DNA of 56,437 nucleotides from CAZEJS01 sp964512645 (lineage in GTDB: Bacteria; Actinomycetota; Geothermincolia; Fen-727; Anoxymicrobiaceae), in NCBI GenBank assembly GCA_964512645.1, contig CAZEJS010000019.1, forward strand, positions 1 through 56,437, given 5' to 3'. Positions within the stretch are counted from its first letter, which is position 1. Every line of letters begins with the position of its first letter. The position numbers and the translations under genes were made by a program. Shown here in pieces: positions 25,514 to 34,249 of this stretch. A model generated the notes under the pieces. It was not told the DNA's origin, ran no database searches, and saw only the letters and a program-made list of their open reading frames with translations.

Positions 25514-27625
25514 GTGACAGAGTCGTCATTCGATGCGGGCAGCGCGGGAAGGAAGCTGGCGGCCGACGTGCTCGCCAGGAAGCGCTCGGAGGTGCTCGCG
25601 GGGATTCCCGAGGAGGGCACCCCGGCTACATCCTTCTACGCCTTCCTCAAACTCACCAGGAAGAAGTACTTCAACAACTACCTCGATTCCCTGAGAGACG
25701 CGATCGTAACCGGGGATGGCACCGATTTCCTGGGGAACGAGACTTTCCAGAGTTACTCACACGCCAAGAACGGATACGCACTGCAGGACGTCATCCGGGT
25801 TCCGCTTGCGGTCAAGCGGGCCGTGTTCGCAGTGGTCCGTGGGATGGCGCGGTCCGGCGAGGCGGACGCCGGAGAAGCCCTGGAGGCGATCCTCCTCCTG
25901 GGAGAACTCCTGGACGAATCCGAGACGATACGCGCGCAGTCTTTCACCCAGACGCGGGACGAGGTCATCAAGTTCTTCCACGAGTACCAGGAGGAGATCG
26001 ACCGGTTCCCCAGCAACCTCGCCGCCACACTCGATTTCAGCACGCTGATGCTTTCGGCGATAAAAAAGTGCGTCGAACTGGTCGACGCCGGCAGGTGCGC
26101 TTTCATGACCAGGGACCTCCTGACCAACGACCTGAATGTCGAGGCGTCGAACTTCGACCACCGGAGGGTTTTCGGAGAGACATCCTTCAAGCTGGACGAG
26201 CCTCTTATCAGGCAGGTCGTTCACGAGGGGCGCCCAATACTCGTCGAAGGGTATCCGCGCACTATGCCGATGATGAGCGCGGTCATGAAGCGGATGAAGT
26301 CCAAGGTCGTATTGATAGCGCCGCTGATGGTGCGTGGGCGCAACGTTGGCCTGATGCTGGTAGACAACGTCGAGCGACCGCACATGTTCACACCCGATGC
26401 GGTGGACCTCGCCGTGAGGTTCGCCAACAAGGTCGCCGCGGCGATGGAAAACGCCCGGCTTCACGGCAGCGAGCAGCAGAAGCTCAAGGAGACCATGGCG
26501 CTACTGGAGGTCGCCCGGCTGGTAACGTCGACCCTGGACATCGACGTCCTCCTTTCCAGGCTGGTGCAGATAACAGCGGACGTTTGCGAGGTCGGGAAGT
26601 GCAGCGTCTACATCTACGTCGCCGAGAGCGGCAGGTTCCATCCGACGGCCACGTTCGGGGTGTTTCCAGAATGCGAGTGGGAAACCGCCCTCGGAGAGGG
26701 CGTGCAGCCCTCCGATTTCGCCGACGAGGACGCCAGGGCGATTTTCGAACACAGTGCGGCGATCTGCGAGCCCCACCTGTCACCGCTGATCCCCCCGGAC
26801 CGCATCGAGGATACGGGCACGAAGTCCGTGCTGATGGTCCCGATCTACTCGCGGGAGAAGCTGCTGGGGATAATGGCGCTCTTCTACTCCAGGGAGAAAG
26901 AAGAGGTTGAGACCGACGACCTGAACCTGGTAACGGGCATTGCCGGGCAGGCCGCTGTCGCACTGGAGAACGCCTCGCTGTACGAGGACCTGGAGATGAG
27001 CTATTTCTCGACCGTCAAGGCCCTGGCCCGGGCGATCGAGGTCAAGGATCCCTACACCTACGGGCACTCCGAACGGGTCATCGAGTACGCCATAGCCATC
27101 GCCGAGAGGTTGTCTCTTGACGAGTGGGGCATGCGCAACATCAAGTACGCCGCCGCGCTCCACGATATCGGCAAGATCGGTATAGCCAGGAAGATATTGA
27201 ACAAACCGGGCGCCCTTTCCGAGCAGGAGTTCGTCCACGTCAAGACCCATCCACGGTTGGGCGACTCCATCATCGAACCTGTGGCATTCCTGCAGGCGCC
27301 CCGGGAGATAATCCTGCACCACCACGAGAGATACGACGGGAAGGGCTATCCCGACGGGCTGGAGGGGGAGGAGATACCCCTGGGAGCCAGGATACTGGCG
27401 GTTGCCGACTCCTTCGAGGCGATGATGTCCGACAGGCCGTACCGCAAAGCCCTCCCGATCGAGGAGGCCGTGCGGGAACTGGAGATTAACGCGGGCACCC
27501 AGTTCGACCCCCGGGTCGTCAAGGCGTTCGTTGAAGCTATCGACGACGGCGAGTTCGGCGATGAGCCCGCGGCGGAAGGGGATGAGGTCGCGGAGGAGCT
27601 CCACGCGAACCTCGACGTTTCCTAG
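25514..27625 (+). CDS. GAF-domain HD-GYP phosphodiesterase
   Basis: 703 aa, soluble. Residues 1-150 are helical without a clear family. Two GAF-like sensor domains follow (about 165-320 and 350-480). The HD-GYP domain occupies 500-680 with H550-D551 in HDIGKIG, the GYP-type HHHERYDGKGYPDGL segment and a DSFEAM helix, all intact. The family hydrolyses cyclic di-GMP. The acidic tail is not conserved. GTG 25514 has GAGGTGA five bases upstream and a consensus promoter. It converges on a sensor kinase gene; their stop codons share one CTAG. With the receiver-GGDEF protein nearby it makes a c-di-GMP synthesis and breakdown set. Confidence 0.9.
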   Translation: MTESSFDAGSAGRKLAADVLARKRSEVLAGIPEEGTPATSFYAFLKLTRKKYFNNYLDSLRDAIVTGDGTDFLGNETFQSYSHAKNGYALQDVIRVPLAVKRAVFAVVRGMARSGEADAGEALEAILLLGELLDESETIRAQSFTQTRDEVIKFFHEYQEEIDRFPSNLAATLDFSTLMLSAIKKCVELVDAGRCAFMTRDLLTNDLNVEASNFDHRRVFGETSFKLDEPLIRQVVHEGRPILVEGYPRTMPMMSAVMKRMKSKVVLIAPLMVRGRNVGLMLVDNVERPHMFTPDAVDLAVRFANKVAAAMENARLHGSEQQKLKETMALLEVARLVTSTLDIDVLLSRLVQITADVCEVGKCSVYIYVAESGRFHPTATFGVFPECEWETALGEGVQPSDFADEDARAIFEHSAAICEPHLSPLIPPDRIEDTGTKSVLMVPIYSREKLLGIMALFYSREKEEVETDDLNLVTGIAGQAAVALENASLYEDLEMSYFSTVKALARAIEVKDPYTYGHSERVIEYAIAIAERLSLDEWGMRNIKYAAALHDIGKIGIARKILNKPGALSEQEFVHVKTHPRLGDSIIEPVAFLQAPREIILHHHERYDGKGYPDGLEGEEIPLGARILAVADSFEAMMSDRPYRKALPIEEAVRELEINAGTQFDPRVVKAFVEAIDDGEFGDEPAAEGDEVAEELHANLDVS

Positions 27626-29802
27626 CCGTCCCCTTCTTGTGAGCCGGAGAACACCGGAAGCGTGAAGTAGAACGTCGAACCCCTGTCCGGTACGCTCTCG
27701 GCCCAGATGTGCCCGCCGTGGAGCTCGACGATCTCTCTTGTTATGGCCAGGCCGAGCCCGAAGCCCCCCGAATCCCCGCAGTCGTCCGGGCGCGCCTGGA
27801 AGAACCGGTCGAATATGTGAGGCAGGGCTGTGGGGGAGATGCCGATACCGTTGTCGGACACCTGCACCTGCACGAACGGTCCCGCCGGGTGCGCCGTGAT
27901 CTCCACCGTGCCTCCGGCTCCGGTGTACTTGATGGCGTTCCCGATCACGTTGGTGAGCACCTGGGTTATGCGGACCGGGTCGACGTCGATGTCCGGGAGG
28001 TCACCGCGGAGGTTGTGCACGACCTCGACGTCCCTCTCGCGTGCGGCCTCGGAGAGGTCCGCCACGGTTTCCGAGGTTATGGAGCGCAGGTTGGCACGCC
28101 TGGTTTCGGCGCGGAAATTCCTGGCCTGAAGGCGGGAGAGGTCGAGCAGCTCCTCGATCATTCTGGTCAGGTATGCCGACTGCTGGCTGACAACGTCCAG
28201 GTACCGCTCCTGGTTCGGGTTGAGCGGCCCCGCGCGCCCCGCCAGGAGAAGGCTGACGAAACCCGATATGCTCGTGAGCGGAGTCCGGAGCTCGTGGGAT
28301 ACGTTGGAGACGAAGTTAGATTTCATCTCGTCCACGCGCTTGAGCTCGGTAATGTCGTGAAGGAACAGGACCATCCCGGTAACCCTGTGGAACCGATCCC
28401 TCAGGGGTATGAAGTGGGTCTGCACGGTGACCTTTCCTTCTTCCTCCACGTTCATCTCGCCGAAGACGGTCCCCCCGTCGAGTACCGACTCCACTGCTTC
28501 CTGAATGGACACGCTTCCAAGGTCGCAGCTCTCAACAACGTCGAGGAGCGTCGAGGTCAGCATAGCGGAGCCGTCCGGGGCGCCCAGCCCGAGAAGCCGT
28601 CCGGCCACCGGGTTGAACTCCACAATCGCACCCCGGGCGTCGGTCATGACCAGGCCGTCTCTCAACGCGCCGAGGATCGTCTCCACCTTGTTCTTGTCTT
28701 CGAGCGTCCGGGAGTAGAGCCTGGCTTTCTCGACGGCCACAGCGGCCTGGCTCGCTACCGTGGAGAGCACCTCGAGGTGTCTCTCGCGAAAAGGCCTCGG
28801 CGCGGCCGCGAAACATACCAGGTATCCCTCCACGTCGCCCCCGACGAACATGGGAGAAGCCGCAACGTTGTGGTGCCTGCCCGTAAGCTCCGGTGGCAGC
28901 GGCAGCCAGTCGAGGGCTACCTTGTGCAGGGCGAAAGACTCCCCGGAGCCGATGCGGCTCCACGAGCGGTCGCCCGGCAACTCGACCGCGGCGAGGTCGC
29001 TGAAGGGGAGCAGGCCCAGCGCGGCCTTCAGCGAAAGCCCGTCGGGTTCCCTGAGGAAGACCAGCGAGCCGTCGCAGGAGAGCAACTGGCGGGCGAGCGC
29101 GGCGGTGGTCTTCAGGATCGTGTCCATGTCCAGTGTGTAGGAGAAGCGCCTGCTCAGGTTGTAGATCCTCGATATGTCGCGCTCGCGGTGGCGCACGAGG
29201 TCCAGCAGGTGGCGGTATTCGCGGGATTCCCTGGCGTACATCTTCTCGCCCTCGACCACGTAGCAGGACATCATACCGATGAAGACGAGAGCCAGCGACG
29301 TCAGGGCGAGGGAGATGTGTTCGAGCGCGTCGATGCCACCTGACATCCAGGGCACGTACATGACCAGGACGGTGAGCAGGGACATGAGAAGCGTCCCCGG
29401 GTATCCGTAGTAAGCCGACGAAAGGATGGGAACGGCGAAGTACAGAAAGACAAGCATGCTCGAGCGGCCGCCGGTCAACCAGACGATGCTCGCGGTGAGC
29501 GCCAGGAATACCGCCATGAGGAAGAAGAACCAGAAAGGCCGGTACTGGTCGAAGGGGAAAACGGAGTTGCCAATCACCACGGCGGCGTAAGAAGTGAGCA
29601 TCACCGCGACCAGCGCGGGCCACCCGGGCTCCCGGTTGGCCAGGGCGTATACCAGCGCGGCAGCGGTGAGAACGGTCCAGAGGGCCTGTATGCCCGGCCG
29701 GGCGGTCACGAAGAGCAGGTGGCTTATGTCCCCACGGGAGCCGTAGCGGTCCACCTTGAGGCGTTTTCGTCCGCCGCGCGAATAAAAGCTGAATAGTTCC
29801 AT
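27622..29802 (-). CDS. membrane sensor histidine kinase (6 TM, GAF, PAS)
   Basis: 726 aa. Six hydrophobic helices occupy about residues 38-185. A GAF domain (215-365), a PAS domain (375-490), the HisKA dimer with SHELRTP (His near 505) and the HATPase with NVIGNAIKYTGAG, DNGIGI and GFGLGLAI follow. All catalytic boxes are intact. ATG at 29802 has AGGGG nine bases upstream. The receiver-GGDEF gene lies 42 bases upstream on the same strand, so that protein is the natural partner. The membrane domain looks like a general small-molecule sensor; no ligand can be named. Confidence 0.92.
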   Translation of the reverse strand: MELFSFYSRGGRKRLKVDRYGSRGDISHLLFVTARPGIQALWTVLTAAALVYALANREPGWPALVAVMLTSYAAVVIGNSVFPFDQYRPFWFFFLMAVFLALTASIVWLTGGRSSMLVFLYFAVPILSSAYYGYPGTLLMSLLTVLVMYVPWMSGGIDALEHISLALTSLALVFIGMMSCYVVEGEKMYARESREYRHLLDLVRHRERDISRIYNLSRRFSYTLDMDTILKTTAALARQLLSCDGSLVFLREPDGLSLKAALGLLPFSDLAAVELPGDRSWSRIGSGESFALHKVALDWLPLPPELTGRHHNVAASPMFVGGDVEGYLVCFAAAPRPFRERHLEVLSTVASQAAVAVEKARLYSRTLEDKNKVETILGALRDGLVMTDARGAIVEFNPVAGRLLGLGAPDGSAMLTSTLLDVVESCDLGSVSIQEAVESVLDGGTVFGEMNVEEEGKVTVQTHFIPLRDRFHRVTGMVLFLHDITELKRVDEMKSNFVSNVSHELRTPLTSISGFVSLLLAGRAGPLNPNQERYLDVVSQQSAYLTRMIEELLDLSRLQARNFRAETRRANLRSITSETVADLSEAARERDVEVVHNLRGDLPDIDVDPVRITQVLTNVIGNAIKYTGAGGTVEITAHPAGPFVQVQVSDNGIGISPTALPHIFDRFFQARPDDCGDSGGFGLGLAITREIVELHGGHIWAESVPDRGSTFYFTLPVFSGSQEGDG

Positions 29803-29844
29803 TTCAAAAAGCCCCTGCCGGGCGGCCCGGACACGCCGCGGTTT

Positions 29845-30783
29845 TCAGTCTTTCCTGCGGTCGAAGACGTAAACGCTTCCTTCGAGGTTCTTGGCGTATT
29901 TCTTCAACTCCGCGGCGACCTTACCGATCTGCGCGGGATCGGTGAGCTGCCTGTGTTCGTTATGGACGATCGAGATGGAGATCGTCATCACCGGGAATTT
30001 CATCACGTAGCCGCGCCTGTCGGTCGAGACGATATATCCCTTCTCCAGGTCTTCGGGGCTGTAGTGCCCTCGAATGCGCTCGTCAAAAACGCGGATGATC
30101 TCCTTCGAGACCGCCTCGGCGTTGTCGGGCGGCGTGAGAACGATGAAATCGTCGCCGCCGACGTGACCGAGGAAATCGTCAGAGCCCGGGTTGTTCCGGA
30201 GGGCTTCGGCCAGGATGTCGCCCGTCATTCGGATGACCTCGCTGCCGGCGGTAAAACCGTAGTAGTCGTTGAAGGCCTTGAAGTCGTCGAGGTCGACGTA
30301 CAGGAGGGCGAACTTCCGCCCGGTCTCGATCCTGTCCAGCAGCGCCTGCTCGATTGACTTATTGCCGGGCAGTTCCGTTATGGGGCTCATGTCCGAATCG
30401 CGCAGGTACCTTCGCAGGTGCATCTCGATCCGCGCCTGCAGCTCCATGGGGTCGAACGGCTTTGTGATGTAGTCGTCCGCTCCCGATTCGATGCCGTCGA
30501 GCTTATCCTGGAGTTGCGCGCGGGCGGTGAGCATTACGACGGGGATGCTCCTGGTCTGGGGGTTTTCCCGCATCAGTCTGCAGATCTCGTGGCCGTCCAT
30601 CCCGGGCATCATGACGTCGAGAAGCACGAGGTCGGGGCGCAGGTTCTTGATTGTGTCCCACGTCTCGGGCCCGTCGGCCGCCTGGTAGACCTCGAACTTG
30701 TGCTTCGGCAGCGCTTCCACGAGAAGCTGGCGCAGGTTGTGGTCGTCGTCCGCCACCAGGACCTTCGGCCTCGGTTGGAGCAT
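29845..30783 (-). CDS. response regulator with GGDEF output domain
   Basis: About 312 aa from ATG 30783; a GTG at 30807 would add eight residues but nearly coincides with the likely transcript start and has no ribosome binding site. The receiver has ADDD, the phospho-acceptor strand LVLLDVMMPG, and TKPF with the switch Lys. The output domain resembles diguanylate cyclase with the signature written GGDDF (about residue 210) in place of GGDEF. The change from Glu to Asp touches a metal-binding residue, so activity is likely but not certain. It is followed by the sensor kinase, forming a two-component pair. Confidence 0.85.
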   Translation of the reverse strand: MLQPRPKVLVADDDHNLRQLLVEALPKHKFEVYQAADGPETWDTIKNLRPDLVLLDVMMPGMDGHEICRLMRENPQTRSIPVVMLTARAQLQDKLDGIESGADDYITKPFDPMELQARIEMHLRRYLRDSDMSPITELPGNKSIEQALLDRIETGRKFALLYVDLDDFKAFNDYYGFTAGSEVIRMTGDILAEALRNNPGSDDFLGHVGGDDFIVLTPPDNAEAVSKEIIRVFDERIRGHYSPEDLEKGYIVSTDRRGYVMKFPVMTISISIVHNEHRQLTDPAQIGKVAAELKKYAKNLEGSVYVFDRRKD

Positions 30784-30821
30784 GCTGGGGTCAGCCCTTT
30801 CAGTCACTTTGTCACAGGAAT

Positions 30822-30856
30822 ATTATCCTTTAGAGCGCGCGCTTTAGCCAGCGCGC
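30822..30856 (-). promoter_or_regulatory. promoter with overlapping inverted repeat for the receiver-GGDEF gene
   Basis: Reverse strand TGGCTA (30845-30850), 17 bases, GATAAT (30822-30827). A perfect repeat GCGCGCT-6-AGCGCGC (30837-30856) overlaps the -35 and could be an operator or a hairpin of the opposite transcript. Confidence 0.4.
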
Positions 30857-30911
30857 CGCCAGGGCCGGGGGCGGTTTCGAACCGGTGTTCGCTGTGGGGC
30901 GGCTGCGACTG

Positions 30912-30920
30912 TGCTATACT
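30912..30920 (+). promoter_or_regulatory. extended -10 promoter of the infC operon
   Basis: TGC-TATACT. The -35 region is weak (TTCGCT at 21 bases). It puts the transcript start near 30927, giving a leader of about 160 bases. Confidence 0.55.
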
Positions 30921-31034
30921 CCCACCAACCAAATAAAAGTAGGGGCTTTCTGGTGCTGCTCCTCACCCCGCGACGCCGGTAATGGGAAAGAGTCCAATGG
31001 CTGTCGGCGGGGTTGTCCATACGGGATACACGGA

Positions 31035-31062
31035 GGGTGGCATCGTGCCACCCGTTTTTTTT
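31035..31062 (+). terminator. attenuator in the infC leader
   Basis: GGGTGGCA (31035-31042), loop TCG, TGCCACCC (31046-31053), then eight T. This is a strong intrinsic terminator only 27 bases before the infC start, so it must be conditional. Leader attenuation by L20 is established for infC-rpmI-rplT in Firmicutes; the same logic here is inference. Confidence 0.8.
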
Positions 31063-31088
31063 CGCAGGTCTAGCAAGGAGGGGTTGCG

Positions 31089-31634
31089 ATAACTGGGAAG
31101 TTGCGGATCAACGAGATGATCAGGTGCCCGCAGGTGCGCCTTATAGGCGACACCGGGGAACAACTGGGCATCAAGCCGCTGGAGGAGGCCCAGCGGATAG
31201 CCCTGGAGAAGGACCTCGACCTCGTCGAGGTGGCCCCGCAGGGGCAGCCGCCGGTCTGCAAGATCATGGATTACAGCAAGTTCTGTTACGAGCAGGACCA
31301 GAAGCAGAAAGCGGCGCGCAAGAAGCAAAGCGTCATCGTCGTCAAAGAGATGAAGATGCGTCCCAAGATAGATATCCACGACTACGAGACCAAGAAGAAG
31401 CACGTCGTCCGGTTCCTCGGTCAGGGGAACAAGGTCAAAGTCACGATCATGTTCCGGGGGAGGGAGATGACCCACACGGAGTTGGGACTGAACCTGCTGA
31501 ACAGGCTGGCGGATGACGTGACCGAACTGGCGACGGTGGAGGCCAGGCCCCGGCTGGACGGGAGGAACATGACCATGGTCCTCAACCCGATAGCGCCGGT
31601 GGAGGCCAGGACCGCCGAGCCCGATAAGGAGTGA
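31089..31634 (+). CDS. infC: translation initiation factor IF-3 with AUA start codon
   Basis: 181 aa starting at ATA 31089, placed five bases after AAGGAGGGG. The next usable codon, TTG 31101, is 17 bases from that site, too far. The N-terminus then reads ITGKLRINE, the normal IF-3 beginning. Both domains are present, with the linker KQSVIVVKEMKMRP in between. Rare start codons let IF-3 repress its own synthesis by proofreading. It heads the operon infC-rpmI-rplT, with a leader attenuator. Confidence 0.93.
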   Translation: MTGKLRINEMIRCPQVRLIGDTGEQLGIKPLEEAQRIALEKDLDLVEVAPQGQPPVCKIMDYSKFCYEQDQKQKAARKKQSVIVVKEMKMRPKIDIHDYETKKKHVVRFLGQGNKVKVTIMFRGREMTHTELGLNLLNRLADDVTELATVEARPRLDGRNMTMVLNPIAPVEARTAEPDKE

Positions 31635-31638
31635 TCGT

Positions 31639-31845
31639 ATGCCCAAGATGAAGACACACAGGGGTGCCGCGAAACGATATCGCGTCACGGGCAGAGGGAA
31701 GCTCGTGCGCAAGCAGGGATATAACAGCCACCTGTTCACCAGCAAGAGCGCCAAGCGCAAGAGGCACCTGGACAAGAACGCGCAGGTCGACGCCGCCGAT
31801 GCGGGCAATGTCCGCAAGGTCCTCGGACTGCCCAGAGCAAGGTAA
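31639..31845 (+). CDS. rpmI: 50S ribosomal protein L35
   Basis: 68 aa, strongly basic, beginning MPKMKTHRGAAKRY and containing TSKSAKRKRHL, both diagnostic of L35. It lies 4 bases after infC. The position in infC-rpmI-rplT is universal. Confidence 0.97.
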   Translation: MPKMKTHRGAAKRYRVTGRGKLVRKQGYNSHLFTSKSAKRKRHLDKNAQVDAADAGNVRKVLGLPRAR

Positions 31846-31893
31846 GCGCGGAGGTGTTCCCGCCCGGATTATTCCCTGGAGGGGTTGGTTTCA

Positions 31894-32328
31894 ATGCCCA
31901 GGACGAAAAACAGTGTCGCCACCCGGAAGCGCCGGAAGAAGGTCCTCAAGATGGCCCGCGGCTATCGAGGTCCCAAGAGCAAGTGTTACCGGCCGGCGAA
32001 CGAGCAGGTCATGCATTCCCTGCAGTACGCGTACCGTGACAGGCGCGCGCGAAAGAGCGACTTCAGAAAACTGTGGATAACCAGGATCAACGCCGCGGCC
32101 CGGGAGAACGGCATGTCCTACAGCAGGTTCATCAGCGGGCTCAGGACGGCAGGCGTGGAAGTTGACCGCAAGATACTTGCGGATATCGCCGTTCACGACC
32201 CGGAGGCTTTCAAACAACTCGTCGAAGTGGCGGGAGGGGCAGCCACGTCCGCCGTCAAGGGCAAGGCAGCGGCGAAATCGCCGGCCGTCGCGGAGACGGA
32301 AGAGGGCGAGCCGGGGAGTATCGGCTAA
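31894..32328 (+). CDS. rplT: 50S ribosomal protein L20
   Basis: 144 aa starting MPRTKNSVATRKRRKK at ATG 31894, which has GGAGGGG upstream. LWITRINAAAR and the MSYSRFISGL helix are conserved. The tail after residue 115 is an extra acidic and alanine-rich extension (VKGKAAAKSPAVAETEEGE) not found in most L20. L20 is the known repressor of this operon in several bacteria. Confidence 0.97.
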   Translation: MPRTKNSVATRKRRKKVLKMARGYRGPKSKCYRPANEQVMHSLQYAYRDRRARKSDFRKLWITRINAAARENGMSYSRFISGLRTAGVEVDRKILADIAVHDPEAFKQLVEVAGGAATSAVKGKAAAKSPAVAETEEGEPGSIG

Positions 32329-32339
32329 GGTACCGGATC

Positions 32340-33143
32340 ATGCTCAGCCCGATTACCAGCCGAAACCACGAGGTAGTCAAGCGTTTCAGAAAGCTGAGCC
32401 GGCGCTCCCACAGGGACAGGCACGGCCTGTTCATGGTCGAGGGCCTGAACCTCGTCAGCGAAGGCATCGACTCCGGGGCGAGGCTCGTGGAACTGGCGTA
32501 CATCGATTCGAAGTCGGAAGAGGCGGCGTACCTGCGCACGCGGCTCGACGAGCACGTCCCGATGCACGAAATAAGCCGGCAGCTCATGGACTGGATATCC
32601 GACGCCGTCACCGCCCAGGGGATCGTGGGCGTTATGGAGCAGGTGGACGCGAGTTGCGAGAAGGTCCTGTCGCAGGACAACAGCCTGCTTCTGGTCGCGG
32701 ACCAGGTGAGGGATCCCGGCAACCTTGGCGCACTGCTTAGGATAGCCGACGCTGCGGCGGTGGACGCGTTTGTCATGACCGCGGGGTGCGTTGATCCGTA
32801 CAACCCCAAGGTGGTCCGCTCCGCCGCCGGCGCGCATTTCCACGTGCCGCTGGTCCGGGAAGTCGACTTCGAGAGGTTGCGCGGCGAACTGGGGCGGCGT
32901 GTCAGGATGCTCGGGCTGGACGCTCACGGGGAGAACTGCTACCTGGACGAGGACCTCACGCGCCCCGTGGCGGTAGTCGTGGGAAACGAAGCTTTCGGCA
33001 TACCGGACACGGACAGGCCCTGCCTGGACGGGATGATACGTATTCTGATGCCCGGGAAAGCGGAGTCGTTGAACGTAGCCTCGGCGGCCGCCGTTGTCCT
33101 GTTCGAGGCGTTGCGCCAGAGACGTGACGGATGTGGGAGCTGA
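32340..33143 (+). CDS. TrmH/SpoU-family RNA 2'-O-methyltransferase
   Basis: 267 aa. An N-terminal L30e-like substrate domain (MVEGLNLVSEG) is followed by the knotted SPOUT domain with DPGNLGALLRIADA (motif 1), VVVGNEAFGIP (motif 2) and ESLNVASAAAVVLFE (motif 3). The enzymes methylate ribose in rRNA or tRNA; the exact site is not readable. It sits between rplT and pheS as in many Actinobacteria, with 11 bases before it, and its stop overlaps the pheS ribosome binding site. Confidence 0.9.
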   Translation: MLSPITSRNHEVVKRFRKLSRRSHRDRHGLFMVEGLNLVSEGIDSGARLVELAYIDSKSEEAAYLRTRLDEHVPMHEISRQLMDWISDAVTAQGIVGVMEQVDASCEKVLSQDNSLLLVADQVRDPGNLGALLRIADAAAVDAFVMTAGCVDPYNPKVVRSAAGAHFHVPLVREVDFERLRGELGRRVRMLGLDAHGENCYLDEDLTRPVAVVVGNEAFGIPDTDRPCLDGMIRILMPGKAESLNVASAAAVVLFEALRQRRDGCGS

Positions 33144-33144
33144 G

Positions 33145-34233
33145 ATGAGCGAAGACCTCGTGAAAGCGCTCGATGAACTTACCGCGGACCGGCCCCGGTT
33201 GAGAGACGTCGCCGCCGTGGCCAGGGCTTCGGTCGAGGCGGCGTCGACCCTGGAGGAACTCGAGGAAGTGAAGGTCAAACTCCTCGGCAAGAAGGGGAGT
33301 GTCACGCTGGTCCTGAAGGGGCTGGGGGCGTTGCCTCCCGGGGAGCGCCCGGCGGTCGGAAAGATCGGCAACCTGCTGCGGCGCCTGGCGGAAAGCGAGA
33401 TCGAGGAGAAAACCCGGGTGCTCGAGGCCGCCAGGGCGGATGCGAGCCTCGCCGCGGGAGCGGTAGACGTTACCCTTCCAGGAAGGGCTCCGGCGGTGGG
33501 TCACCGGCACCTCCTCTCCCGGATAACCGAGGAAGTGACCGAGATATTCGTTTCCCTGGGATACCGCATCGCCGAGGGGCCCGAGGTGGAGTACGACTAC
33601 TACAACTTCGAAGCCCTCAACCAGCCCCCGCACCACCCGGCGAGGTCTCTGAACGACACGCTCTACATCCGCAGGAAAGACCCGATCGACGAAGATCCGG
33701 AGGATATCCTGCTACGGACGCACACCTCGCCGATGCAGATCCGGGTGATGGAGAAGGAGAGCCCCCCTCTCTACGTGATAAGCCCCGGCAAGGCGTATCG
33801 GCGTGACGAGCTGGACGCCACGCACTCGCCGGAGTTTCATCAGGTGGAAGGTTTCGCGGTGAGCGAGGGGATAACGATGGGAGACCTCAAGGGCACGCTG
33901 GAGGCGTTCGCCCGCAAGCTCTTCGGCTCGGACAGGGCGGTCAGGTTCAGGCCTCACTTCTTTCCCTTCACCGAACCGAGCGCCGAGGTCGACGTATCGT
34001 GCTTCGCCTGCGACGGGGCCGGGTGCGGCCTGTGCAAAGGCGTGGGATGGCTGGAGATAATGGGCTGCGGGATGATAGACCCCAACGTTTTCGGATACGT
34101 CGGGTACGACCCGGAGCGCTACAGCGGTTTCGCATTCGGAGGAGGCCTGGAGCGCATAGCGATGATGAAATACAACATCGACGACATCAGGGTCTTCTAC
34201 GAGAACGACGTCCGGTTCCTGCGCCAGTTTTGA
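33145..34233 (+). CDS. pheS: phenylalanyl-tRNA synthetase alpha subunit
   Basis: 362 aa from ATG 33145 (GGGAG upstream). A coiled-coil N-terminus leads to a class II catalytic core with HPARSLNDTLYI, RTHTSPMQIRVM (motif 2 neighbourhood), HQVEGFAV and the motif 3 GGGLERIAMMKY. A small cysteine loop, CFACDGAGCGLCKG, looks metal-binding. It charges tRNA-Phe with the beta subunit encoded 16 bases later. Confidence 0.97.
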   Translation: MSEDLVKALDELTADRPRLRDVAAVARASVEAASTLEELEEVKVKLLGKKGSVTLVLKGLGALPPGERPAVGKIGNLLRRLAESEIEEKTRVLEAARADASLAAGAVDVTLPGRAPAVGHRHLLSRITEEVTEIFVSLGYRIAEGPEVEYDYYNFEALNQPPHHPARSLNDTLYIRRKDPIDEDPEDILLRTHTSPMQIRVMEKESPPLYVISPGKAYRRDELDATHSPEFHQVEGFAVSEGITMGDLKGTLEAFARKLFGSDRAVRFRPHFFPFTEPSAEVDVSCFACDGAGCGLCKGVGWLEIMGCGMIDPNVFGYVGYDPERYSGFAFGGGLERIAMMKYNIDDIRVFYENDVRFLRQF

Positions 34234-34249
34234 CGGAAGGAAAGCTTAC

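Noticed and set aside
27709..29343. 544-codon forward frame over the sensor kinase
   Set aside because: The reverse strand encodes all kinase boxes; this frame is a shadow.
33094..33144. T-box leader before pheS
   Set aside because: pheS follows trmH directly with no leader, so there is no room for one.
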